From contig NZ_AULW01000001.1 in assembly GCF_000422485.1 (NCBI RefSeq), positions 310,001 through 374,000 on the forward strand: a DNA stretch of 64,000 bases, in the 5' to 3' direction. The notes beneath the pieces were generated by a model. The model searched no databases. It was not told where the DNA came from and saw only the letters and a program-made list of their open reading frames with translations. A program made the translations under genes and the position numbers. Positions 51,359 to 61,382 of this stretch are shown piece after piece (position 1 is the stretch's first letter; every line of letters begins with the position of its first letter). The stretch is from Paenibacillus pasadenensis DSM 19293 (GTDB lineage Bacteria > Bacillota > Bacilli > Paenibacillales > Paenibacillaceae).

Positions 51359-52849
51359 TTACTGGATGGTTTCGTTCGCGTAGGCGGTGATCTCGGCTCC
51401 TCCGGCGGCATTCCAGGCGTCGACAAATGCCCCGAACTGGCTCAGATCCTTCTTGCCGGTAATGAAGTCCGTCGAGTATTCCTTGTACAGATTGTTCATC
51501 GCATCCCAGTTCGCGACGAACTGCTCGGGGATGATGAAGGCGTTGTCCTCGGTGTAGAACGTCGACGCCAGCTCCAGCGACTTCGCTCCCGGCTCGCCGA
51601 GCAGCGGCGTCTGCAGCGGAATCTCCGACTTGATGTCGACCGGCTCCCAGAAGCGGGCGTACCAGTTGTTGTAGTAGTTCTCGTTCAGCTCGATCTTGAT
51701 GTCGACGACGGCGTAGTTCTCGCCCTCGTAGCCGAGGCGGTCGAGCATCTGTCCTTTCGGGCTCGCCAGATAATCGAATACCTGGAACGCCGCATCCTTA
51801 TGGCTGGACTGCGAGGAGATCGCCAGGCCGCGGGATTCCTTGGTCACGTCCGTAGCTCCGAAGCCTTGGCCGACGCCTTTGGCCGGCGGCAGCACGACGA
51901 GCTTGGCGCTCTCGCCGCCGAGATCCTGCATGCGGCCGTTGTACAGGTCGATGATCTTGCCCGCCGTGCCGGTGATGACGCCCGCTTCGCCCTTGTAGAA
52001 GGCGTCCTCCTTCGTATCCCACTGCTTGGTGATGAACTGCGGATCGAGCAGCCCTTCCTGGTACAGCTTGTGGTAGAAGGCCAGCTTCTCCTTCTCGCCC
52101 TCGGAAATCCGGGCGTATTCGAACGTGCCGTCGTCCTTCTTGATCCACGTCTGGTCGAGGCCGAACGCCGCGTTGAAGATCGTATTGATCTCCGCGATGT
52201 CGCCTGCCGCCGTCAGCGCGTAATTCGGCTTGCCAGAGGCCGGCTTCTTCTCGACCAGCTCCTTGAAGAAGGCGTAGTAGTTGTCGACGGTCGGATTGTC
52301 CGTCAGCGCCTTGGAGCTGTCCAGCGCCTCGAACCAGTCGGCCCGCACGACCGGCACCTTCGGCGCCAGCGGCTTGATCCAGAGCAGGTACGGATAGCTG
52401 TCCATGCGCGTCTTGTTGTGCGGCTCCATGATGGCTTTGACATGCTCCGACTTTTCGATGTACGGGGTCAGGTCCTCGAGCAGGCCTTGGTCGGCCATCT
52501 GCTGGTCGCCGCCCTGGAAGTAGATGATGTCCGGGATCGTGCCGCCGAGCAGCAGCAGGTTCAGGTTCTCCGCGTAGCTGCCTTGGGCGAGGTCGACGAG
52601 CTCGAACTTGACGTTCAGCCCCTCGTCCTTGGCCAGCGCCTTTTCCAGCTCTCCGAAAAACTTGACCGAGGCCGCGTTCGCCGTGCCTTCGTCCTTGTAG
52701 ACGATCTTGAGCGTGACCGGCTGCCCGCTGCCGTCCGGCGCGGCGCCGGCATTCCCTTCGTTGGCAGCGGGGCTGCCGGAGTTGGATGAGCAAGCCGTTA
52801 CGGCGACAGCCAGCGCGGCCGTCCATGCGATCGTAGTCCATTTTTTCAT
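51359..52849 (-). CDS. ABC transporter substrate-binding lipoprotein (LplA/family 1 type)
   Basis: 496 residues. Signal peptide with lipobox VTAC and Cys20, then a Ser/Gly/Asn linker, then a two-lobed binding protein: GGTIPDIIYFQGGDQQMADQGLLEDLTPYIEK and DPQFITKQWDTKEDAFYKGEAGVITG are typical of Paenibacillus LplA-type proteins that pair with LplB/LplC permeases. The ligand is presumably the glycoside processed by the downstream enzymes. Lies between permease and glycohydrolase genes. Confidence 0.92.
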   Translation of the reverse strand: MKKWTTIAWTAALAVAVTACSSNSGSPAANEGNAGAAPDGSGQPVTLKIVYKDEGTANAASVKFFGELEKALAKDEGLNVKFELVDLAQGSYAENLNLLLLGGTIPDIIYFQGGDQQMADQGLLEDLTPYIEKSEHVKAIMEPHNKTRMDSYPYLLWIKPLAPKVPVVRADWFEALDSSKALTDNPTVDNYYAFFKELVEKKPASGKPNYALTAAGDIAEINTIFNAAFGLDQTWIKKDDGTFEYARISEGEKEKLAFYHKLYQEGLLDPQFITKQWDTKEDAFYKGEAGVITGTAGKIIDLYNGRMQDLGGESAKLVVLPPAKGVGQGFGATDVTKESRGLAISSQSSHKDAAFQVFDYLASPKGQMLDRLGYEGENYAVVDIKIELNENYYNNWYARFWEPVDIKSEIPLQTPLLGEPGAKSLELASTFYTEDNAFIIPEQFVANWDAMNNLYKEYSTDFITGKKDLSQFGAFVDAWNAAGGAEITAYANETIQ

Positions 52850-52935
52850 GTGCGTGATCTCCCCTTATGGATGATGGCGTACGTCTTGCGGCGGGCAGCC
52901 TCCCTGCCTCGCCTGGCGGCCGGAGCTCTCCGGCT

Positions 52936-53808
52936 TCAGTCCTTGACCCCCCCTTCCAGAGCTCCCTTGGCGTAGTACTTGAGGATGAACGGATAGAGCA
53001 CCAGCAGCGGCACGATGGCGATGATGATGGTGCCTGCCTGCAGGGAGGCGAAGTCGAACGGAATCGAGCTGTCGAACAGATTCTGGCTGCCGATCAGCGA
53101 CGTGTTGTCCTTGCGGACGACGAACTGCCTCAGCACGACCTGCAGCGGCCACTTGGACGGCTCCGAAATATAAAGCGTCGCGCGGAAGTACTCGTTCCAG
53201 TGGTAGACGCCGTAGAACAGGCCGAGCGTCGCCAGTCCCGGCTTGGACAGCGGCATCATGATCCGGGAGTACATGCGGAAATGCCCCGCGCCGTCGATCC
53301 GCGCCGCCTCCAGGATCTCTTCCGGGATGTCCTGGAAGAAGCGCATGAGGATGAACAGATAGTACACGTTGACGGCCTTGTACAGAATCAGGGAGGTCAG
53401 CGTATTCATCAGGCCGAGATCCTTGACCAGCAGGTATTCGGGAATCATGCCCGGCTCGAACACCATGATGACGATCAGGAAGAACAGCACGGCCTTCTTC
53501 CCGACGAACTCGTTGCGGGCGAGCACATAGGCGGCCATCGACGTCAGCGCCAGATTAAGCGCCGTGCCCGCTATTGTGATCCAGACCGAGTTGAGGATGC
53601 CGCCCGTGATGAGCGGGTTCGAGAAGAGCAGCTCGTAGTTGATCGTAGAGAACCCTTTCGGGATCAGGTCCAGCCCGCTCATCAGATGCGCCTTGCCCGG
53701 CGCCGTGAAGGAGAGGGCAAGCAGGTTGAGCAGCGGCACGAGCACCGTCAAGGTGAAGGCGAACAGCAGCAGATAGATGGCCAGCTTGGATGTTTCCAGT
53801 CGTCTCAC
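52936..53808 (-). CDS. Carbohydrate ABC permease, MalG/LplC-like
   Basis: 290 residues with six predicted helices. The EAA loop that contacts the ATPase is EEILEAARIDGAGHFRMYSRIMMPLSKPG. The C-terminal YYAKGALEGGVKD is typical of the LplC/YtcP group. It partners with the permease encoded upstream. No ATPase gene is in the operon, so a shared MsmX-like ATPase encoded elsewhere is expected, as known for LplBC-type systems of Bacillus. Confidence 0.93.
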   Translation of the reverse strand: MRRLETSKLAIYLLLFAFTLTVLVPLLNLLALSFTAPGKAHLMSGLDLIPKGFSTINYELLFSNPLITGGILNSVWITIAGTALNLALTSMAAYVLARNEFVGKKAVLFFLIVIMVFEPGMIPEYLLVKDLGLMNTLTSLILYKAVNVYYLFILMRFFQDIPEEILEAARIDGAGHFRMYSRIMMPLSKPGLATLGLFYGVYHWNEYFRATLYISEPSKWPLQVVLRQFVVRKDNTSLIGSQNLFDSSIPFDFASLQAGTIIIAIVPLLVLYPFILKYYAKGALEGGVKD

Positions 53809-53824
53809 GCAGTTTCCCCCTCCT

Positions 53825-54718
53825 TTACCAGACGCCTTTGCCCGAGACGCGCTTCGAGACGAAGTGCGTGCCCAGGATGAGCACGATGCCGATGACTCCC
53901 TTGAACAGGCTGGCCGCCGTCGCGTAGGCGAACTGGCCGTTTCCGATGCCGATCCGGTAGACGTACGTGTCCAGGATGTCCACGACGCTGATGACCGACG
54001 CGTTCATGAAGTTGAACACCTGGTCGAAGCCGGCGTTCATGAAGAAGCCGAGGTTGAGGATGAAGACGGTTACAACAGTGCTGTAGAGATGGGGCAGCGT
54101 GATGAACCGCATCTGCTGCAGCCTTGTCGCTCCGTCGATCTTGGCCGCCTCGTACAGCCCCGGGCTGATCTTCATGATCGCGGCCAGATAGATGATGGAG
54201 TCCCAGCCCGCGCTGCGCCAGATTTCCGAGAAGACGAGCACCCAGCGGATATGCTCCTTGCTCGTCATGTAGTCGATGGACGGCAGCTGGAAAAAGCTCG
54301 CGAGCTGGTTCACCCCGCCGGTCGCCGGATTCAGCAGGCTGATCCAGATGCCGGCGATGACGACCCAGGACAGGAAATGCGGCAAGTACAGGACGGACTG
54401 CACGTACTTGCGGTACCTGGAGCTGCGCACTTCATTGATGAAGAGCGACAGCACGATCGGGATCGGAAAGACGAAGACGATCTTCATCAAGCTGATGATG
54501 ATGGTGTTCTGCAGCACGCTGGCGAACGCCGGCGAGCTGAACAGCGTCTCGAAATGCTTCCAGCCGACCCAGACATGGTCGCCGAGGATGCGGTAATCCT
54601 GGAAGGCGAGCTTCATGCCGTACAGCGGGATGAGATGGAAAATGAAAAAGTAGAGCAGCGGCAGGGCCAGCATCGCATAGAGCACCCAGTCCTGCCGCAG
54701 CCGCTTCATGGCCTTCAT
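53825..54718 (-). CDS. Carbohydrate ABC permease, LplB/UgpA-like
   Basis: 297 residues, six helices. The start MKAMKRLRQDWVLYAML has GGGAGGTG 7 bases upstream, overlapping the stop of the DUF4387 gene. The EAA loop is GLYEAAKIDGATRLQQMRFITLPHL. GYTPLYGMKLAFQDY-like opening (HLIPLYGMKLAFQDYRIL) is characteristic of LplB. It forms the channel with the LplC-like permease. Confidence 0.93.
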   Translation of the reverse strand: MKAMKRLRQDWVLYAMLALPLLYFFIFHLIPLYGMKLAFQDYRILGDHVWVGWKHFETLFSSPAFASVLQNTIIISLMKIVFVFPIPIVLSLFINEVRSSRYRKYVQSVLYLPHFLSWVVIAGIWISLLNPATGGVNQLASFFQLPSIDYMTSKEHIRWVLVFSEIWRSAGWDSIIYLAAIMKISPGLYEAAKIDGATRLQQMRFITLPHLYSTVVTVFILNLGFFMNAGFDQVFNFMNASVISVVDILDTYVYRIGIGNGQFAYATAASLFKGVIGIVLILGTHFVSKRVSGKGVW

Positions 54719-54722
54719 GGGC

Positions 54723-55049
54723 TTACACCTCCCGGTCGCAGTCGATCTCGAGCCGCATGAGCGGAGCATGCTGCTGGGCGCCGTAGACGTCCCGGTCTCC
54801 CGTGCTGCCGGAGGAGACCTCCCGGGACATCGTCACCTTGAAGCCGAGCGCCGGATCGAAAAAGACGAAATGACGGATCCGCTCCTCGGAAATTCCATAC
54901 GCCTCGCTGACCGTTCGTGGAGTGACGGAGCCCGAGCCCTTCACCCGCTCGTAGCTCTCCCTGGAGTCGAAAAGGACATCCAGCGTGATCTCGAACGGAC
55001 CCGAGTTTTTGCTGCGCAGCACTTTGGCCAGATCGCCCAGCTTGGTCAT
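54723..55049 (-). CDS. DUF4387 protein, partner of AtuA
   Basis: 108-residue protein matching DUF4387 (LGDLAKVLRSKNSGPFEITLDVLFDS...HFVFFDPALGFKVTMSREVSSGSTGDRDVYGAQQHAPL). Genes of this family nearly always follow an AtuA-type gene, often as a fused C-terminal domain. The function is unknown, and the two probably form a complex. The ATG overlaps the AtuA stop by 4 bases. Confidence 0.88.
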   Translation of the reverse strand: MTKLGDLAKVLRSKNSGPFEITLDVLFDSRESYERVKGSGSVTPRTVSEAYGISEERIRHFVFFDPALGFKVTMSREVSSGSTGDRDVYGAQQHAPLMRLEIDCDREV

Positions 55050-56413
55050 CGCTTCGCCCCTCCTCTGCGGTGCTCGATCGTGAATGCGTCCGGAGACGAT
55101 TCCATCAGATGGTACACGGAAAACTCATAAACCGGTCCGAACTCGATATCGCTCGGCGCGAACGGAAACGCCAGGTTGCCGGCCGTCGACTTGCGCCCCT
55201 CGTAGCCGTAATGCAGAAACGTGGAGCGGACCGTCGCGCAGATGCTGCTGGCGAGCTCCTGCGTGCGGGCGACGACCTCGAACAGGACGCCGACCTCATG
55301 GCCCCGGAACGTCTCCGGCTCCTGGCTGCCGAGCACGCCGTTCATGCCGTAGTTGTAGAAGCGGATCGCATAGTCGGTTTCCGGCACGTCCCGGTAATAC
55401 TCTCTCGCTTGCGCGCGTACGAGCTCCTCGACCTCCTCCAGCTTGCCGAGCAGGATCGGATCGCGGATGCCGGCGACGACGAACGTCCGGTAGGCGGTCT
55501 GCCGCGCTCCTTCCAGCTTGACCGTATACGTCTCGGCCGGCACGAGCCTGCTGCCGCTGACCTTCACGACGCCCGTCTCCGCCTCCTCGAACCGGCAGTG
55601 CTCCAGATCGAGCATGAAGCCGGGCCCATGCAGCAGATAAGGATGCTCCTTCTCGTAGAACGTGTGGGCGGCGACGCTCGTCTCGCTGCACTGCCGCTGC
55701 GGATTGAGCGACTCCACCGTGAAGCTGCCGTCGCCGATCGTCCCGAGGATGCTGTCCTTCGTCGTGCCCGGCTCGGCGCACAGCGCTCCGCACTCCAGAA
55801 TTTTGCCCAAGTGGTAGCAGAGCGCCGGATCCTTGCCGTGCAGGATGCCGATCGCCGCGAACGGCGACGGGTCGTAGGCTCTCCCGCAGACGATGATGTC
55901 TGCGCCTGCGCGCAGCGCCTCGACGATCGGCTCATGTCCCATCTGGGCGACGATGCGGGGCGTGGCGGCGATCGCCTCCTCGGTCAGCGCAGGGATGTTC
56001 GGACTGAGCGGCGAGATCCGCCCCTCCGCGCTTGCCTGCCGCACGTCCTCTTGAGAAAAGTCTGCCCAAATGACGGCTATTTTTGCCTCCAGCTCCAATT
56101 CGGCCAGCAGCTCGTCGATGATCTCGAGCGTCCACTCCACATGCGTCCTCGCGCCGGAGCCTCCGGCAGAGCCGATCACGACCGGGATGCCGCGGCTCAG
56201 CCCGGCGGGAAGCATGAGGCCCAGGTCCTTCTTGACCGCCCGCTTGCTGACGATCGAGACGCCGGCGCCGAGCTTATGCGGGCCGCCGTCGGTGGAGCCG
56301 GCATCGACGACGATGCCGTGCGGATCCTTTTCCAATCCGTTCCTGAAGGACTTCTCCGGAAATCCATATCCCAGCATGCCGCAGGGCGACAGGATTCGAA
56401 TGTCTGTGCTCAT
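55046..56413 (-). CDS. AtuA family protein (DUF1446)
   Basis: 455 residues of the AtuA/DUF1446 family: IRILSPCGMLGYGFPEKSF, GIVVDAGSTDGGPHKLG, PVVIGSAGGSGARTHVEW and DIIVCGRAYDPSPFAAIGI are the conserved blocks. The family is named after acyclic terpene utilisation in Pseudomonas, but most members, including those next to sugar transporters, have no proven reaction. The start MSTDIRILS has AAGGAGA 8 bases upstream; the longer upstream frame lacks support. It is the first structural gene of the GntR-controlled operon, 80 bases from an operator. Confidence 0.88.
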   Translation of the reverse strand: MSTDIRILSPCGMLGYGFPEKSFRNGLEKDPHGIVVDAGSTDGGPHKLGAGVSIVSKRAVKKDLGLMLPAGLSRGIPVVIGSAGGSGARTHVEWTLEIIDELLAELELEAKIAVIWADFSQEDVRQASAEGRISPLSPNIPALTEEAIAATPRIVAQMGHEPIVEALRAGADIIVCGRAYDPSPFAAIGILHGKDPALCYHLGKILECGALCAEPGTTKDSILGTIGDGSFTVESLNPQRQCSETSVAAHTFYEKEHPYLLHGPGFMLDLEHCRFEEAETGVVKVSGSRLVPAETYTVKLEGARQTAYRTFVVAGIRDPILLGKLEEVEELVRAQAREYYRDVPETDYAIRFYNYGMNGVLGSQEPETFRGHEVGVLFEVVARTQELASSICATVRSTFLHYGYEGRKSTAGNLAFPFAPSDIEFGPVYEFSVYHLMESSPDAFTIEHRRGGAKR

Positions 56414-56493
56414 CTTAGGTCTCTCCTTCTTGTACAGCCAGGTTGGGTTGCGGCAGCGGCAGCCTTCCGCGCCGCCCGCCTGGAAGGGTGGGT

Positions 56494-56510
56494 AATTGGA
56501 TGATCCAATT
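56494..56510. promoter_or_regulatory. GntR operator upstream of the AtuA operon
   Basis: Perfect 8-1-8 palindrome AATTGGATGATCCAATT. The same palindrome precedes the gntR gene. TTGGAT/ATCCAA half-sites suit an FCD-type GntR dimer. Confidence 0.75.
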
Positions 56511-56518
56511 TGATGAAA

Positions 56519-56538
56519 GAAAAGGGGAGGCCCCCTTT
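56519..56538 (-). terminator. Terminator after gntR
   Basis: Minus-strand arms AAAGGGG / CCCCTTT with a 4-base loop, then TCTTTC. It implies that the AtuA operon has its own promoter downstream. Confidence 0.6.
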
Positions 56539-56590
56539 CGTCCGGAGCGAGCCGGTCAGGCCGCATGTTCGATGGATCGTCCGTCGCCGC

Positions 56591-57286
56591 TCAGGGCTGG
56601 ACGGCGTTTTTCTGGATGTTCTCCTTCACATGGCTCAAATGATGGAGCAGCGCCAGCCGCGCCTTGACCGGGTCGCGCTCCTTGATCGCCTGCAGGAGCA
56701 GCAGATGCTCCTCGTATACCTCGCTCTTGCGTCCGGGAATGGCGGCTGTCTTGCGGAGCGTCCGCTGCAGCAGGTCCATATGCAGCTCGATCATGTTGAC
56801 CAGCACGACGTTGTGCGTCGCCTTGGCGATCGACAGGTGGAACGCCTGATCCGGCTTGGAGCGGTCGCCGTCCGCTCCGACCTCTCCCCATGTCTCGAAG
56901 GCCGCCTCGATCTCGGCGATATCCTCCGCCGTCGCCCGCTTCGCGGCAAGCTCCACGATGCCGGTCTCGAACAGCTCCCGCGCCTCGAGTAGCTCCATGA
57001 TCGTCGCCCGCTCGATGTTGTCCAGGATGCGGGTCCGGTCCTCGGCGACGTCGAGCGCCTTGCTGAGGAAGCGTCCTCCGCCTGGACGGGCCTCGATCAG
57101 CCCCTCCCGCTCCAGGATGCGGAACGCTTCGCGCAGCGTGCCGCGGCTGATGCCGAACGATTGGGCCAGCTCGCGCTCGGTCGGCAGGAAGTCTCCGGGA
57201 GCGAGATTGCCCTCTAGAATCAGGTTTTTGAGCTGCTCGATGACATCTTCATACACCCGATGATATTTGATTTTCTTGATCGTCAT
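56591..57286 (-). CDS. GntR family regulator, FadR/FCD subgroup
   Basis: 231 residues: N-terminal winged helix (residues 9-75: GDFLPTERELAQSFGISRGTLREAFRILEREGLIEARPGGGRFL) and an all-helical FCD ligand domain (90-215: IMELLEARELFETGIVELAAKRAT...FHLSIAKATHNVVLVNMIELHMDLL). FCD regulators usually bind small organic acids or sugar acids. Autoregulation and control of the operon downstream are indicated by the two identical palindromes. The inducer is unknown. The ribosome site (AGAGAGGA) is far from the ATG. Confidence 0.93.
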   Translation of the reverse strand: MTIKKIKYHRVYEDVIEQLKNLILEGNLAPGDFLPTERELAQSFGISRGTLREAFRILEREGLIEARPGGGRFLSKALDVAEDRTRILDNIERATIMELLEARELFETGIVELAAKRATAEDIAEIEAAFETWGEVGADGDRSKPDQAFHLSIAKATHNVVLVNMIELHMDLLQRTLRKTAAIPGRKSEVYEEHLLLLQAIKERDPVKARLALLHHLSHVKENIQKNAVQP

Positions 57287-57322
57287 AAGTCGGTTTCGGT
57301 CCTCTCTATCCTGCAGTCTTTA

Positions 57323-57339
57323 AATTGGATCATCCAATT
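57323..57339. promoter_or_regulatory. GntR operator upstream of gntR
   Basis: Perfect 8-1-8 palindrome AATTGGATCATCCAATT, the exact complement of the site before the AtuA gene. It lies about 37 bases before the gntR ATG, consistent with autoregulation. Confidence 0.75.
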
Positions 57340-57404
57340 GACCACATGTAAAGGATACCTTCTCGGCTTTTGGTCTGTCAAGCGCTTTCAGAAGGTTTTT
57401 CGAA

Positions 57405-57439
57405 ACAAAAAGGAGAAGGGAATCGCTCCCCTTCTCCTT
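57405..57439 (-). terminator. Terminator after dnaJ
   Basis: Arms AAGGAGAAGGG / CCCTTCTCCTT with an 8-base loop. The minus strand continues TTTTTGTTTCG. It closes the hrcA-grpE-dnaK-dnaJ unit. Confidence 0.85.
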
Positions 57440-57458
57440 CTTTGCGATCGGCACGAGC

Positions 57459-58595
57459 TCAGTCGCCCCGGAACGCCTTTTTCATCCGGTCGAAGATGCT
57501 CTCGTGATGCTCCTCGGAGCCTGCGCCCGCGCCGCCGCCGAAGCCGCCGAGCTGGCGCAGCAGCTCCTTCTGCTCGTCGGTGAGCGACGTCGGCGTGACG
57601 ACGGTCACCTTGACGTGCTGGTCGCCGTTGCCGTAGCCGCGCAGCTTGGGCACGCCCTTGCCCTTGAGGCGGAAGTACGTGCCGGTCTGCGTGCCCGCCG
57701 GAATTTTGAGCTTGACCTTCTCCGTCAGCGTCGGGATCTCGATCTCGTCGCCGAGCGCCGCCTGCGCGAACGACAGCGGCACCTCGCAGTAGATGTCGTC
57801 GTTCTCGCGGTCGAAGAACTCATGCGGCTTGACGCGCAGCACGATGTACAGGTCGCCGTTCGGACCTCCGCGCGTGCCGCCCTCGCCCTCGCCGTTCAGG
57901 CGGATCTGCGCGCCCTCGTCGACGCCCGCCGGGATGCGGACGGTGATCTTGCGCTGCTTCTTCACCTTGCCCGCGCCGTGGCAGGTCGAGCATTTGTCCT
58001 TGATGATCTTGCCCGTGCCGCTGCAGTTCGTGCAGGCGCGGCGGTTGACCATGCGTCCGAAAGGCGTGTTCTGCACGACTTCCTGCTGGCCGGTGCCGCG
58101 GCAGACGGAGCAGTTCTCCGGCTTGGTGCCCGGCTTGGCGCCGGAGCCGTGGCAGGTGTCGCAGTTCTCGGTGCGCGGAATCGTAATTTCCGTCTCCTTG
58201 CCGAATACCGCTTCCTTGAACTCGATCGTCATCGTATACTGCAGGTCGTTGCCGCGCTGCGGCGCGTTCGGATCGCGCCGTCCGCCGCCTCCGCCGAAGA
58301 ACATGTCGAAGATATCGCCGAACCCGCCTCCGCCGAAGTCCTGGCCGAAGCCGCCTCCGCCGCCGAACTGGTTCGGATCGACATGCCCGTACTGGTCGTA
58401 CACGGCGCGCTTCTGATCGTCGCTCAAGGTGTCGTAAGCTTCCTTGACCTCCTTGAACTTCGTCTCCGCGTCGGCGCTTTTGTTGACGTCCGGATGGTAC
58501 TGGCGCGCCAGCTTGCGGTAGGCTTTTTTGATCTCCTCCGCCGAGGCGTCCTTGCCGAGCTCCAGCACCTCGTAATAATCGCGCTTATCCGCCAA
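57459..58595 (-). CDS. dnaJ: Chaperone DnaJ
   Basis: 378-residue type I Hsp40 that stimulates DnaK ATPase and delivers unfolded clients. J domain with HPD at 34-36, a Gly/Phe region ([18 protein letters not shown]), four CxxCxGxG zinc motifs ([32 protein letters not shown]), and C-terminal client domains. It is last in the heat-shock operon. The 140-base gap from dnaK contains a strong stem-loop. Confidence 0.98.
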   Translation of the reverse strand: MADKRDYYEVLELGKDASAEEIKKAYRKLARQYHPDVNKSADAETKFKEVKEAYDTLSDDQKRAVYDQYGHVDPNQFGGGGGFGQDFGGGGFGDIFDMFFGGGGGRRDPNAPQRGNDLQYTMTIEFKEAVFGKETEITIPRTENCDTCHGSGAKPGTKPENCSVCRGTGQQEVVQNTPFGRMVNRRACTNCSGTGKIIKDKCSTCHGAGKVKKQRKITVRIPAGVDEGAQIRLNGEGEGGTRGGPNGDLYIVLRVKPHEFFDRENDDIYCEVPLSFAQAALGDEIEIPTLTEKVKLKIPAGTQTGTYFRLKGKGVPKLRGYGNGDQHVKVTVVTPTSLTDEQKELLRQLGGFGGGAGAGSEEHHESIFDRMKKAFRGD

Positions 58596-58654
58596 TCCCT
58601 CTCACCCCCATGTAATGCCCGCTTGACATGCAACAACCGCCCTCTCCCTCCTGA

Positions 58655-58679
58655 CGCCCCGGCGCTCAAAGCCGGGGCG
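58655..58679 (-). other. Stem-loop in the dnaK-dnaJ spacer
   Basis: Perfect 9-base arms CGCCCCGGC / GCCGGGGCG, 7-base loop, no T-tract. It may be an mRNA processing or stability element that lowers DnaJ relative to DnaK. Confidence 0.5.
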
Positions 58680-58734
58680 CTGCTCGGAAAAAGGCGGAGC
58701 CGCTTGGTGAAGCTATGAAGCTATCGTACCTTTT

Positions 58735-60594
<1,860 letters not shown>

Positions 60595-60671
60595 TTATCC
60601 ATTGCGGATCGAATTCGTTACGGGTCGATCCAAGTATACCCGCTTTATCTTAAAGGCAGATTAAGGCCGTT

Positions 60672-61280
60672 CTAGCCGCTTACCTTGACCATGGCCGGTC
60701 GAAGCACCTTGTCCTTGAGCACGAAGCCCTTTTGGAGCTCCTCCACGACGATGCCTTCCTCATGCTCGTCGGACTCCACGGTCATGACCGCTTGATGGAA
60801 CTCCGGATTGAATGGCTGCCCGACCGCTTCCATCGGCTTCAGCCCTTCCTGCTCGAGCACGCCCTGCAGCTGCCGGAAGATCATGTCCACGCCCTTGGCG
60901 AGCGATTCCGCATCGCCTCCGCCGGCCGCGGCGGCGATCGCCCGGTCGAAGTTGTCGACGATCGGCAGCAGCTGCGTCAGCAGCTTCGCCGAGGCGTACT
61001 GGCCCAGCTCTTCCTTTTCCTTGGCCGTGCGGCGACGGAAATTGTCATAGTCGGCCTGGACGCGCAGCAGTCGCTGCTGATGCTCCTCCGCCTGGCGAGC
61101 CAGCTCCGCATAGCGGGCATCCTCTTCCGGCGCCTGCCCGGCCTCCTCCGCCGCCTGCGGCTCGGCCTCGATCGGCTCGCCGCCAGCGGCCGCGGCCGCC
61201 TGCTCCGCCGTCTCTTGATCGGCGTCCAGAATGTCCTCTGCGCTTGTCTGTTCATCTATCGTATTCTTCTTGGAATCCAA
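60672..61280 (-). CDS. grpE: Nucleotide exchange factor GrpE
   Basis: 202 residues. A Glu/Ala-rich N-terminal arm and a long coiled coil (AELARQAEEHQQRLLRVQADYDNFRRRTAKEKEELGQYA) precede the beta-wing domain (VGQPFNPEFHQAVMTVESDEHEEGIVVEELQKGFVLKDKVLRPAMVKVS). It releases ADP from DnaK. The start is TTG with GGGAGGTG 7 bases upstream; the nearby ATG is out of frame. Confidence 0.97.
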   Translation of the reverse strand: MDSKKNTIDEQTSAEDILDADQETAEQAAAAAGGEPIEAEPQAAEEAGQAPEEDARYAELARQAEEHQQRLLRVQADYDNFRRRTAKEKEELGQYASAKLLTQLLPIVDNFDRAIAAAAGGGDAESLAKGVDMIFRQLQGVLEQEGLKPMEAVGQPFNPEFHQAVMTVESDEHEEGIVVEELQKGFVLKDKVLRPAMVKVSG

Positions 61281-61382
61281 GCATGCTCACCTCCCGTAAA
61301 TGGTTCCTTAACGCGGCTGAATCTATGTAGGGGCCGCGAAGCCCCTCGCCTGCGCGCCGCGTTCAAGCCTGGACGGCCTGCT

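Noticed and set aside
54723-56413. Reading AtuA and DUF4387 as proof of terpene breakdown
   Set aside because: No geranyl-CoA carboxylase or other Atu genes are present, and the neighbours are sugar transport and glycohydrolase genes.
57376-57390. Possible cre site TGAAAGCGCTTGACA upstream of gntR
   Set aside because: The core is good, but the right half is off by one base from the cre pattern, so it is not listed as a feature; it may still be worth testing.
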